The translations under genes were made by a program, and so were the position numbers. From assembly GCA_964550025.1 (NCBI GenBank), contig CAZJYI010000109.1:1-40649 (forward strand): a DNA stretch of 40,649 nucleotides, read 5' to 3'. Below are positions 25,271 to 33,668 of the stretch, one piece after another. The notes beneath the pieces were generated by a model. The model was not told the origin of the DNA, ran no database searches, and saw only the letters and a list, made by a program, of their open reading frames with translations. Within the stretch, counting starts at the first letter, position 1. Every line of letters starts with the position of its first letter. The stretch is from CAZJYI01 sp964550025 (GTDB lineage Bacteria; Verrucomicrobiota; Kiritimatiellia; UBA8416; CAYOBW01).

Positions 25271-25323
25271 GTATTCTCTCCTTGTATTCTCTCCCAGTAT
25301 ACCTATGGGGGAATACCTGTCAA
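25271..25323 (-). promoter_or_regulatory. mazEF promoter with repeated operator boxes
   Basis: On the minus strand TTGACA (25318-25323) and TATACT (25296-25301) are separated by 16 bp, nearly perfect sigma-70 consensus. Downstream, GAGAGAATAC occurs twice (25284-25293 and 25271-25280), three bases apart. Its GAATAC is found inverted as GTATTC in the promoter spacer. The second copy lies next to the AAGGAG ribosome site. This fits repression by an RHH antitoxin that binds direct repeats. Confidence 0.75.
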
Positions 25324-25357
25324 GAGTACTCCACGGTTCTGGTGAGAGTGCGCCCTT

Positions 25358-25371
25358 GTGCGTGGCCGTGA
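25358..25371 (+). promoter_or_regulatory. GTGCGTGGCCGTGA motif upstream of the GH106-like gene
   Basis: The motif shares TGGCCGTGA exactly with the 33-bp elements at 3837 and 8827, and 12 of 14 bases with 22495-22508. Its TGGCC is 28 bp before the start codon. The flanks differ from the 33-bp elements, so it may be only a weak member of the same site family. Confidence 0.3.
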
Positions 25372-25390
25372 AATGTGTGACGCTTCGACG

Positions 25391-28300
25391 ATGAAACGAA
25401 ACACTGCCGTCGTCGTCTTGCTGACCATGCTGTTACCAACCGTTCGATCATCCGCAGCCGGCGATTCCGCGTTCAGCGATCCGACCCGCCAGGCGCCGGT
25501 GCCGCGGGGCGCCAAAGGCTATCCCAGCCGTGCGCCTGATCTCGACGCGTTGCCGGGATTCAAGACCCCGCCGCCGGGGTACGGCGAAGTGCCGTTCTGG
25601 TGGTGGACCGGTGAGCGGCTCGATGCGGAGCGCCTGGTCGGCCAGCTCCGGGAGCTGCACAAGAAGGGAATCAGCGGTGTCCAGGTCAATTACTCGCACT
25701 ACGACACGCCCGGCTGGTTGAGTGAGCAGGACCCTCCCTACCTTTTCACTGACGACTGGTGGAAGGTCTACTCGAGGGTTTCGGAAGAGTGCGGCAAACT
25801 CGGAATGGGCATCGGGCTGAGCACCTACACGATCGACTGGCCGCGGGGTGCAACCAACCTGTTCTACCAGCTCTTCTACAGCAAGCCCGAGCTCAACGCG
25901 ATCCAGCTCGAGACCGGCGGTCGGCAGCGACTGCGCGGGGGTGAGACAAAGACCGTTCAGTGCACGGGCGACCCGTTTGCCGCCCGGGCCTACCGGATAA
26001 AGGACGGCAGGATTCAGCGCGGCGGGGTCGACCTGGCGCCGTTCACGAAGGAAGGCCGTATCACCTGGACGGCACCCGAAGGCGAATGGGAGATATGGAC
26101 CTTCCGGGCCACGCGCAAGGCGGGCTCACTCAATCCGCTCATGGCCGGCGCGGGCGATACGGTCATTCGCGGCTTCTTCCAGCAGTTCCAGGACCGCAAC
26201 CCCGGCAAGTCGTCGAAAGGTCTGAATTACTTCTTCAACGACGAGCTGCACATCGGTCTCGGAAAGTTCGCGTGGAACCCGGATTTCCCCGAGGAGTTCC
26301 GTCGGCGCAAGGGCTACGATCTCCTGGATGTGCTGCCCGGAATGTGGAGCGACATGGGCGACATCACCCCGAAGATTCGCATGGACTACGCCGACGTGCG
26401 CATGAGCCTGATGGAGGAGCGCTACTTCGAGCCCATCTACCGGTGGCACGCCTCGCGCGGGATGATCTTCGCCTGCGACAGCGGCGGGCGCGGACGGCGG
26501 CCCGACGAGTTTGGCGACTACTTCCGCGCTACCCGCTGGTATTCCGCGCCCGGGCACGACACGCCGGGGGGCAGGGCGGGCCTGGTCAAGGGCAAGGTGT
26601 CCTCCTCCATTGCCAACCTCTACTGTCGCCCGCGCGTCTGGCTCGAGGCGTACCACAGCCTGGGGTGGGGCGCTACGCCGGAGCGACTGATGTTCGCCAC
26701 CCGGGAGAACTACCTTTACGGCTGTACGCTGCTCAACCTGCACGGCCTCTACTACTCCACGTATGGCTCCCACTGGGAGTGGGCGCCGCCCTGCTACCAC
26801 TTCCGCATGCCCTACTGGGCGCACATGGACGTCTTCCTCGGGTACTTCGACCGGCTGTCATACTTGATGAGCCAGGGACATCACGTGTGCGACGTGGCCG
26901 TGATCTACCCGGTGGCGCCCTACGAAGCGGAGATGAACGGGAAGCAGGCCTGCGGCACCGCGTTTGACCTCGCTTCTCGCTTGATGGCGGCCGGCATCAA
27001 CTTCGACTTCATCGACAACGATTCACTCGCGCGGGCCGAGGTGGAGAATGGCCGCCTGGTCGTCCGGGCCGCCGGCGCGTCGTACCGGGCGCTGGTGTTC
27101 CCCAACATGGCGGCCGTGCGCTGGGAGAGCATCGAGAAGGCGGCGGCGTTCGCCGACGCAGGCGGCAGGGTCCTGTCGGTTGGCGCTGTCCCGGCTGTGT
27201 CCGATCGCGCGGGGCGCAATGACCCGCAGTTGGCCGCGTTGAACAAACGGGCGTTCCCGCCTGAGCATCGGCTGGCGCAGACGCAACAGGCCGTGGAGTT
27301 GATCAGCAACGCGTTTGTGCAGGACGTGCGCGGAGTGGGGCGAACCGTGCGTGCATTGCACCGGCGAGTCGGTCCGCGCGACATCTACCTCGTGATGGAC
27401 GCCGATCCCGGTACGGTGGTCGAGTTCCGGGTCAAGGGCGCGGCCGAGTTGTGGGACCCTTGGACGGGGGAAGTGCACCCCCTGCGCGTGGTCGAGCGAA
27501 CAGCGACCGGCACCCGTGTCGAGCTTCCGCTGGAACACTACGAGGCGCAGGTCGTCGTGTTCACGCCGGGCAAGGAACATGCGGATCCGCCAAAGCCCGA
27601 CACCCGTCAGATGCGCCAGAAGATGTTGCCCGACGAATGGAGCGTGTCGTTCGTTCCGACCATGGACAACACGTACGGCGATTTTCGCCTGCCGGTCACT
27701 GCCGAGAACAAGCGGATCGGCGTGGAGGCACGGCGATTCGCCCGGGCTCGCGAGAACGCGGAATTGGCAGAGACTGCGATGCGGCCGGAGACCGACGACC
27801 GCGGCTGGGAAAGGAAGCTGCATGGCTACGGTCCACAGTTCTACGTACTGGGGCCTGTTCCAGAGGGTGTTGAGATCGTGGTGCTGGATTCGGTGTTGGC
27901 CGCAATGAAGTGGGTCGATCCTTCGATGCCCCTGGGGGTTGACGGCAAGACTCTGAAATGGTCGGTCTACGACTTTTCGTGGCGCTACGGGAGGGAAGGG
28001 GACCTCGGACACCAGGGCTATCACGGTCTGAAGCGGACGGTGACCGACGACTTCATCTGCCTGGGGAAGCCGACGCGGGCGTTGAACGAGACGCGCTACA
28101 CCGACACGAAGGGTGGCGGCCCTTACTACCTCTGGACAACGGTGACGACGCCCGAGGCATTGTCGGCGACCATTCACGCGAGCCGCGGCGCGCCCGCGGA
28201 CAAGAGCCACACCTCGCCGGTACTGGTGCCGGCGGCGGTGTACGTGAACGGTACCCGCGTCAGAGACCTGGCGCAGCCGGTAGCGCTCAAAGCCGGCGCC

Positions 28301-29698
28301 AACACGGTGGTTGTCCGCTACAATCGCGCCGGGCGTGGGCACTTCGTGATGCGCCGCCAGGACCGGCCCATGCCCGATGAACGGGAGCGGTTGGCGATGC
28401 GGTGGCACAACGACCCTGGGGTGATTCCGTTTGATGTCCATGCGGGAAAGCGGGCGGCGGAGTGGCTCCGTTTCGTCTCGGCTCCCGGTACGAAGGCGAT
28501 ACGCGTGAGAGCCGTCGGCGACGTCCGAGCCTGGATCGACGGTGTACCGATGCGGGATGAGGGCAGCGGCCGGTTTGCGGCCGTCGAGCCATCGGCGCGC
28601 GCCGCGGTGGTTGCTCTCCGCGTGACGCCTCCGGCCGGTTACAGTGGCGGTGCGGTGATCCCGGAGCCGGTGACGATCGAGACCGGCACCGGCAGGATGC
28701 CGCTGGGCGACTGGTCGCGGATGGGGATCCTGAACAACTACTCCGGCGGCGTTTGCTACCGCACGACCGCTGTGCTTGCCGAAGAGGACGTCGGGGGGAG
28801 GGTCGAGCTGGACCTGGGCAAGGTTGTCGCCACTGCCGAAGTCCACGTCAACGGCAAGAAGGCCGGTGTTCGGGTCGCCCCTCCGTGGCGCGTGGACGTC
28901 AGTGGCCTGCTGAAGCCCGGCGAGAATGTGGTCGAAGTGCTGGTCTTCAATACGCTTGCCAACCACTACCAGACCATTCCCTCGCGCTACCGCGGTCAGC
29001 CGGCTTCGGGTTTGTTCGGGCCGGTGCGGCTGCTGTCGCGTGACTGGAGGAGCGGCGAGCTCCACCGTCCCGACAGGAAGCCCGAACCGGCGGCAACGGC
29101 CGTGCCGTCGAAGCCGCAGCGGAAGGTCTCCGCGGTCAACGGTGTTCGGATCGTCGCCTCGACCGGATCGCTCCAGGCCTTCAACCGCGGCATCACGGCG
29201 AGTGAGAACCTGGTGCGCCGGCCGGGACTGGTGAAATCGAGTTCCGGGACACGCAGCCACGAGGGAGGCGGCGGCGGATTCTCGGCGCTGTTCAACGGTA
29301 CGGCGGGCAACGGCAGAGGCGGGGGGGGGACCGAGAACGACGGGCGCACTTTCGTCGGTATGGCCAGGGGGAACACGCTGGATCTGGTCTTCGACCCGGC
29401 CAAGGCGCCGAAGGGCGTGTCACTCCACGCCATTCGCACGTACGCCGGTCATCACGACGCGCGAGCCTCGCAGAACTACACGGTGTACGCCGCGACGATT
29501 GCCGTCCCCGAACGGTTCGTGGAGATTGCGGAAGTGGCGTTCGAACAGAGCGGCGGCCTGACCGAGGTCGCGATGGCGTCTGTTAAGAAGCGACCCTTGG
29601 CCCACGGCGTAGGTCGGCTTCGCTTTGTTTTCGGCAACGGTGGCGCGGGATTCAACGTCTACCGGGAGATTGCAGTTCTTGGGGAGGTACTCCCGTAG
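25391..29698 (+). CDS. Very large secreted GH106-like glycoside hydrolase (alpha-L-rhamnosidase-related)
   Basis: This 1435-residue exported protein has a signal peptide at about 1-23 (MKRNTAVVVLLTMLLPTVRS). The start of the mature part, PPPGYGEVPFWWWTGERLDAERLVGQLRELHKKGISGVQV, matches the opening of the GH106 catalytic barrel. Later come FFNDELHIG, ACDSGGRG and LEAYHSLGWG, which may hold the acid residues. Further on are a GH2-like jelly roll (YRTTAVLAEEDVGGRVELDLGKVVATAEVHVNGKKAGV) and a last beta-sandwich with a Gly-rich strand. GH106 enzymes remove alpha-L-rhamnose from pectin-like glycans. Identity to characterised members may be low, so the substrate is inferred. The ATG at 25391 begins the signal peptide. 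It is divergent from mazEF. Confidence 0.75.
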   Translation: MKRNTAVVVLLTMLLPTVRSSAAGDSAFSDPTRQAPVPRGAKGYPSRAPDLDALPGFKTPPPGYGEVPFWWWTGERLDAERLVGQLRELHKKGISGVQVNYSHYDTPGWLSEQDPPYLFTDDWWKVYSRVSEECGKLGMGIGLSTYTIDWPRGATNLFYQLFYSKPELNAIQLETGGRQRLRGGETKTVQCTGDPFAARAYRIKDGRIQRGGVDLAPFTKEGRITWTAPEGEWEIWTFRATRKAGSLNPLMAGAGDTVIRGFFQQFQDRNPGKSSKGLNYFFNDELHIGLGKFAWNPDFPEEFRRRKGYDLLDVLPGMWSDMGDITPKIRMDYADVRMSLMEERYFEPIYRWHASRGMIFACDSGGRGRRPDEFGDYFRATRWYSAPGHDTPGGRAGLVKGKVSSSIANLYCRPRVWLEAYHSLGWGATPERLMFATRENYLYGCTLLNLHGLYYSTYGSHWEWAPPCYHFRMPYWAHMDVFLGYFDRLSYLMSQGHHVCDVAVIYPVAPYEAEMNGKQACGTAFDLASRLMAAGINFDFIDNDSLARAEVENGRLVVRAAGASYRALVFPNMAAVRWESIEKAAAFADAGGRVLSVGAVPAVSDRAGRNDPQLAALNKRAFPPEHRLAQTQQAVELISNAFVQDVRGVGRTVRALHRRVGPRDIYLVMDADPGTVVEFRVKGAAELWDPWTGEVHPLRVVERTATGTRVELPLEHYEAQVVVFTPGKEHADPPKPDTRQMRQKMLPDEWSVSFVPTMDNTYGDFRLPVTAENKRIGVEARRFARARENAELAETAMRPETDDRGWERKLHGYGPQFYVLGPVPEGVEIVVLDSVLAAMKWVDPSMPLGVDGKTLKWSVYDFSWRYGREGDLGHQGYHGLKRTVTDDFICLGKPTRALNETRYTDTKGGGPYYLWTTVTTPEALSATIHASRGAPADKSHTSPVLVPAAVYVNGTRVRDLAQPVALKAGANTVVVRYNRAGRGHFVMRRQDRPMPDERERLAMRWHNDPGVIPFDVHAGKRAAEWLRFVSAPGTKAIRVRAVGDVRAWIDGVPMRDEGSGRFAAVEPSARAAVVALRVTPPAGYSGGAVIPEPVTIETGTGRMPLGDWSRMGILNNYSGGVCYRTTAVLAEEDVGGRVELDLGKVVATAEVHVNGKKAGVRVAPPWRVDVSGLLKPGENVVEVLVFNTLANHYQTIPSRYRGQPASGLFGPVRLLSRDWRSGELHRPDRKPEPAATAVPSKPQRKVSAVNGVRIVASTGSLQAFNRGITASENLVRRPGLVKSSSGTRSHEGGGGGFSALFNGTAGNGRGGGGTENDGRTFVGMARGNTLDLVFDPAKAPKGVSLHAIRTYAGHHDARASQNYTVYAATIAVPERFVEIAEVAFEQSGGLTEVAMASVKKRPLAHGVGRLRFVFGNGGAGFNVYREIAVLGEVLP

Positions 29699-29823
29699 GT
29701 TCGGACTTCCCTGCGTGCTGCGTGCAGCACAAGCGGCGAGAGCCGGTACGGGCCTGGTGATGGGTGCGACCGGTACGACAAGGCATGTCCCATCCCAAAC
29801 GCCAGAGGCCAAGGAGAAACACA

Positions 29824-31848
29824 ATGAGAACCGTGAGTATCATCCTGTGGAGTGTTCTGATGGCAACTTCCGTCCATGCTCGGCATCCGGGAATCGTCGA
29901 CAACTCGAAGAGCCCGCACGTGAAGTTGAGGAGCATTGGTCTTGGTGACTGCCGGTGGACGTCGGGCTTTTGGGCCGACAAGTTCAAACTGTGCGAAGAG
30001 GTGATGGTGCCCCACATGGGCACATTGCTGAAGGGTGACGTCGGACATGCGTACAACAACTTCAAGATTGCCGCCGGGCTCAAGAAGGGCAAGCATGCGG
30101 GAACCCACTGGCACGACGGGGACTTCTACAAGTGGATGGAAGCCGCCGTCTACGTGTACGCCGTCAACAAGGACCCGAAGATCATCGCCGAGCTGGACGA
30201 GCTCGTTGAGGTTATCGGCAGAGCCCAGGCAGAGGATGGATACCTGCATACCTCGGTGACGCTCAAGGAGCTGGGCCGGTACACGAACCGGGGCCACCAC
30301 GAGATGTACAATAGCGGTCATTTGCTGACCAGTGCCTGCATCCACCACCGCGTGACCGGAAAGACGAGCTTCCTGGGTATTGCCCGCAAGCATGCCGACC
30401 ACCTGGTCCGGACGTTCGGGCCTCGCCCGGAAGAACTGTCGCGGTTCGGGTTCAACCAGACCCAGATCATGGGGTTGGTGGAAATGTACCGGACGACGCG
30501 AAACAAGGAGTATCTCCGCCTGGCTGAGACCTTCATCAACAACCGGGGGCGTTCGCCGGCATACAAGAACTGGGCCACGCGATACACCGATTCCACCATT
30601 CGTCCGACCATGGTCGGAGACATGGTCCAGGAACGCAAGCCATTGCGCAAAGAGACCGAGGCCGTCGGGCACGCGGTGTTGGCCCTGTACTACTACGCCG
30701 GGGCTGCCGACGTGTACGCGGAGACGGGCGACAGGGCGTTGGTCGATGCGTTGGAGCGGATCTGGGGCAGTGTGATGAAGAAGATGTACGTTACCGGCGC
30801 CTGCGGCCAGACGCATCACGGTGCTTCATCGAGGAAGGACTTCGTCCACGAGGCGTTTATTGCCGACTACATGATGCCCAACCTCACGGCCTACAACGAA
30901 ACCTGTGCCAACATCTGCAACGCCATGTTCAGCTACCGCATGTTGGGCGTAAAGGGCGAATCGAAATACGCCGACATCACGGAACTGGTCCTTTACAACA
31001 GCGGCCTCTCCGGGATCAGCGCCGACGGTGAGCACTACTTCTATACCAACCCGCTGAGACGGACGCGCGACCATGCAATGGATACGACCGACCAGCGGAC
31101 GCGCGAACCGTACATCCACTGCTTCTGCTGCCCGCCGAACCTCGTGCGCACGATCGCCAAGGTTTCGGGGTGGGCTTACAGCGTGGCGGAGAACGGCGTT
31201 GCCGTGAACCTGTACGGCGGCAATGAACTGGCGACGAAGCTGCAGGATGGCTCCGACATCGAGCTGAAGCAGGAGACGGACTATCCGTGGGACGGGGCCG
31301 TGAAGATCACCATCGAATCATGCAAGGACACGCCCTTCGAGATGATGCTGCGTATCCCGGAATGGGCGGCAGAGACAACGCTCCGGGTGAACGGGAAAGA
31401 TGACGGGGTCGAGATCACACCGGGCAAGTACGCCACGATCGCGCGCGAGTGGCAGGCGGGCGACGTGGTGGAACTGAACATGCCGATGAAGGTCAGGTTG
31501 CTGGGCGGCCACCCGCGCATCGAGGAGGTTCGCAACCAGGCGGCCATCAAACGTGGTCCGGTGGTCTACTGCGTCGAGTCGCCCGACCTGCCCGACGGCA
31601 CGGATATCCTGGACGTCTATTTGCCTTCGGACATCGAGCTGGCGGCGGAGTACGAGCCCGACTTTCTGGGTGGAATGACGACACTGAGCGGCAAGGTGCT
31701 GTTGCGCGGCGATCAGAAAGCGGCCATGTATGCCACGCTGAAGCAACCGGATTGGAAAGAGATCGAGACCCGGTTCGTTCCCTACTACGCGTGGAGCAAC
31801 CGGGGTGAAGCCGAGATGACGGTGTGGATGCCGATCGTGTGGCGGTAG
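29824..31848 (+). CDS. DUF1680 glycoside hydrolase, HypBA1-like beta-L-arabinofuranosidase (GH127)
   Basis: This 674-residue exported enzyme is the more classical GH127 of the two. VKLRSIGLGDCRWTSGFWADKFKLC is the typical family opening. The Zn and nucleophile residues are E359 and C361 in ETCANICN and C435-C436 in HCFCCPPN. A barrel followed by beta-sandwich domains (MMLRIPEWAAETTLRVNGKDDG ... IKRGPVVYCVESPD) is as expected. The signal peptide is short (MRTVSIILWSVLMATSVHA). AAGGAG at 29811-29816, seven bases before the ATG at 29824, fixes the start. It sits 125 bp after the GH106-like gene in the same direction and may be co-transcribed with it. It likely cleaves terminal beta-L-arabinofuranosyl residues. 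Confidence 0.92.
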   Translation: MRTVSIILWSVLMATSVHARHPGIVDNSKSPHVKLRSIGLGDCRWTSGFWADKFKLCEEVMVPHMGTLLKGDVGHAYNNFKIAAGLKKGKHAGTHWHDGDFYKWMEAAVYVYAVNKDPKIIAELDELVEVIGRAQAEDGYLHTSVTLKELGRYTNRGHHEMYNSGHLLTSACIHHRVTGKTSFLGIARKHADHLVRTFGPRPEELSRFGFNQTQIMGLVEMYRTTRNKEYLRLAETFINNRGRSPAYKNWATRYTDSTIRPTMVGDMVQERKPLRKETEAVGHAVLALYYYAGAADVYAETGDRALVDALERIWGSVMKKMYVTGACGQTHHGASSRKDFVHEAFIADYMMPNLTAYNETCANICNAMFSYRMLGVKGESKYADITELVLYNSGLSGISADGEHYFYTNPLRRTRDHAMDTTDQRTREPYIHCFCCPPNLVRTIAKVSGWAYSVAENGVAVNLYGGNELATKLQDGSDIELKQETDYPWDGAVKITIESCKDTPFEMMLRIPEWAAETTLRVNGKDDGVEITPGKYATIAREWQAGDVVELNMPMKVRLLGGHPRIEEVRNQAAIKRGPVVYCVESPDLPDGTDILDVYLPSDIELAAEYEPDFLGGMTTLSGKVLLRGDQKAAMYATLKQPDWKEIETRFVPYYAWSNRGEAEMTVWMPIVWR

Positions 31849-31857
31849 GCGGTGCCC

Positions 31858-31932
31858 TGTCATCCCGAGCGAACCTGCGCTCTGCAGGAGACCTCGCGCT
31901 ACGGCAAGCGTACACTGCGCCTGGAATGACGA
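31858..31932. repeat. Intergenic palindromic repeat of the TGTCATCC...GAATGACG type
   Basis: CTGTCATCCCGAGCGAA on the left and CTGGAATGACGAT on the right form imperfect inverted ends (GTCATYCC) around some 45 bp that include GCTCTGCAGGAG. This layout is common in short intergenic repeats of many bacteria. It separates the GH127 gene from the next sulfatase gene. Confidence 0.55.
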
Positions 31933-31966
31933 TATGGCACGAGAGCAGCATACAGGAGGCCGGATG

Positions 31967-33325
31967 ATGAGAAAGCTGACGTTGGGATTGCTACTGGCAC
32001 TCAGTCTCACGGCCGCGGGCGGACAGCCCAACATTGTCCTCTTCTTCGTCGACGATCTCGGCTGGTCCGACCTCGGTTACCGGAATCCGAAGGTCTTCGA
32101 GTCGCCCAACATCGACAAGCTTGCCCACGAGGGGATCGACTTTCGGCAAGCCTACATCGCCTGCCCGACCTGCAGCCCCAGCCGCAGTACACTGTTGACG
32201 GGGAAGCACCCCGCACGGCTGAAGCTGGTGCGTCACATTCCGACCAGTCCCAACAAGCATGGGTTCGATGCGTTCGGCCGGACGAACCGGGAGTTTAACT
32301 ACTGGGAGAAGGACCCGGCCCGTTTCCCATGCGTCAACTGGCTCGCGCTCGAGCATACGACCTACGCCGAAGCGCTGAAGAAGCTTGGATACTACAATCT
32401 CTTTGTCGGGAAGTGGCATTTGGGCCACGAACCGTATCATCCCATTCACCAGGGATTCGACCGGCAGATCGGTACATCCAACTGGGGGCATCCCCGTTCG
32501 TACCACCCGCCCTACTTCAAGAACTCCGACGTCATGGCCGACGAGAAAGAACGCTACCTGACCGACAAGCTGACCGATGAGACCGTTGCCTTCATTGAGG
32601 AGTACGATCGCGACCAACCGTTCATGGTCTCTCTCTGGTACTACTCCGTTCATGGCCCTCACGAGGGCCGCGAAGATCTCCTGTCGCGTGTCGAGTCAAG
32701 GGGATTGAGCGGGAGACGTGCACACTACGTCGCCATGGTCAAGGCGGTGGACGAATCTGTCGGCCGTGTGCGGGCCGCGCTGGACAAGAAGGGCATCGCG
32801 AAGAACACCATCATCATCTTCCTCTCGGACCAGGGTGGCTACTTCGAGACCCCGCCGTTGCGCGGCGGCAAGCGGCGCGACACACTCTGCGAAGGCGGTG
32901 CGCGTGTGCCGTTCATCGTCTACTGGCCGGGCGTCACCACGGCAGGGGCAACCAACAACAGCATCGTTCAGTCCACCGACCTGTTTCCCACGCTCGTTGA
33001 GATCGCGGGCGGGAACACCTCCAAGTACAGCGACCTCGACGGCGTGTCGCTCCTCTCCGTCATCAGAGAGAACAGCGCGCTGAAGCGCGGCGAACCGATC
33101 TACGGCTACCGTGCGTACGAAGACCTCTACGCTTCAGTGCGCGACGGGGACTGGAAACTCCTCGTCTGCCGCAGCGGCAAGCTCAGCCTGTACAACATCG
33201 ACGCTGACGAGAGAGAGCAGAACGACGTTGCCGCCGCCAATCCCGCAAGAGTCGAGAATCTGAAAGCAAAGCTCATTGCCTGGGAGAAGGAGATGGGCGT
33301 CGAGAAGTACTCCGGTGTTCGGTAG
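31967..33325 (+). CDS. Secreted arylsulfatase-like sulfatase
   Basis: This type I sulfatase has 452 residues, the normal length for the family. A signal peptide covers 1-18 or so. Metal-binding D29-D30 lie in FFVDDLGWSDLG. The formylglycine motif is CSPSR with C69. GKWHLGHEPYHPIHQGFD, SLWYYSVHGPH and FLSDQGGYF follow in the usual order. AGGAGG at 31954-31959 is 7 bases before this ATG and 4 before another in-frame ATG at 31964, so the start is uncertain by one codon. Unlike the sulfatase at 3878 it has no C-terminal extra domains. Its place after the GH127 gene suggests joint attack on a sulfated, arabinose-bearing glycan. No maturase (anSME) gene is in the window. Confidence 0.92.
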   Translation: MRKLTLGLLLALSLTAAGGQPNIVLFFVDDLGWSDLGYRNPKVFESPNIDKLAHEGIDFRQAYIACPTCSPSRSTLLTGKHPARLKLVRHIPTSPNKHGFDAFGRTNREFNYWEKDPARFPCVNWLALEHTTYAEALKKLGYYNLFVGKWHLGHEPYHPIHQGFDRQIGTSNWGHPRSYHPPYFKNSDVMADEKERYLTDKLTDETVAFIEEYDRDQPFMVSLWYYSVHGPHEGREDLLSRVESRGLSGRRAHYVAMVKAVDESVGRVRAALDKKGIAKNTIIIFLSDQGGYFETPPLRGGKRRDTLCEGGARVPFIVYWPGVTTAGATNNSIVQSTDLFPTLVEIAGGNTSKYSDLDGVSLLSVIRENSALKRGEPIYGYRAYEDLYASVRDGDWKLLVCRSGKLSLYNIDADEREQNDVAAANPARVENLKAKLIAWEKEMGVEKYSGVR

Positions 33326-33668
33326 GATGGTGCTCCGCGCCGTCCATGCGACAGGCGAAGAGGGAGTCACGAGAGAGACAAGCGCGACGTTCCATGCTCT
33401 CTCAACACTTCCCCTTCCCCCAGTCACCCGGGACGGCCCGGGAGGACCGCCCTACTTCCCAGGCAGCTTCCTCATCCCTCTCATCGTGCATCCTCCTCAA
33501 GAGTGTTGTTTAGCGGAGTCACCCTACGGTCTCGTGAGGGGAATCGCAAAGGGCTTTGCCGTTCTGGAGAATCTCCATGTTGCCGGGAAACCTGCCGGTG
33601 ATATAGTGCCGTTCGTGATTGGATCGTGAGAAGAACGCGAATGAACAACCAGGCGAAAAGGGCGAGAC
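33326..33668. other. Intergenic region upstream of the DUF5703 gene
   Basis: No convincing gene is seen in these 343 bases. CCCGGGACGGCCCGGG at 33427-33442 can form a 6-bp hairpin and may end the sulfatase transcript, though no T-run follows. I found no clear promoter for the DUF5703 gene. Confidence 0.4.

Noticed and set aside
31935..31950. TGGCACG-N4-CAGCA, a sigma-54-like -24/-12 site before the second sulfatase
   Set aside because: GG and GC are spaced correctly, but transcription would start near 31961, past the ribosome site at 31954-31959, so it cannot serve this gene.
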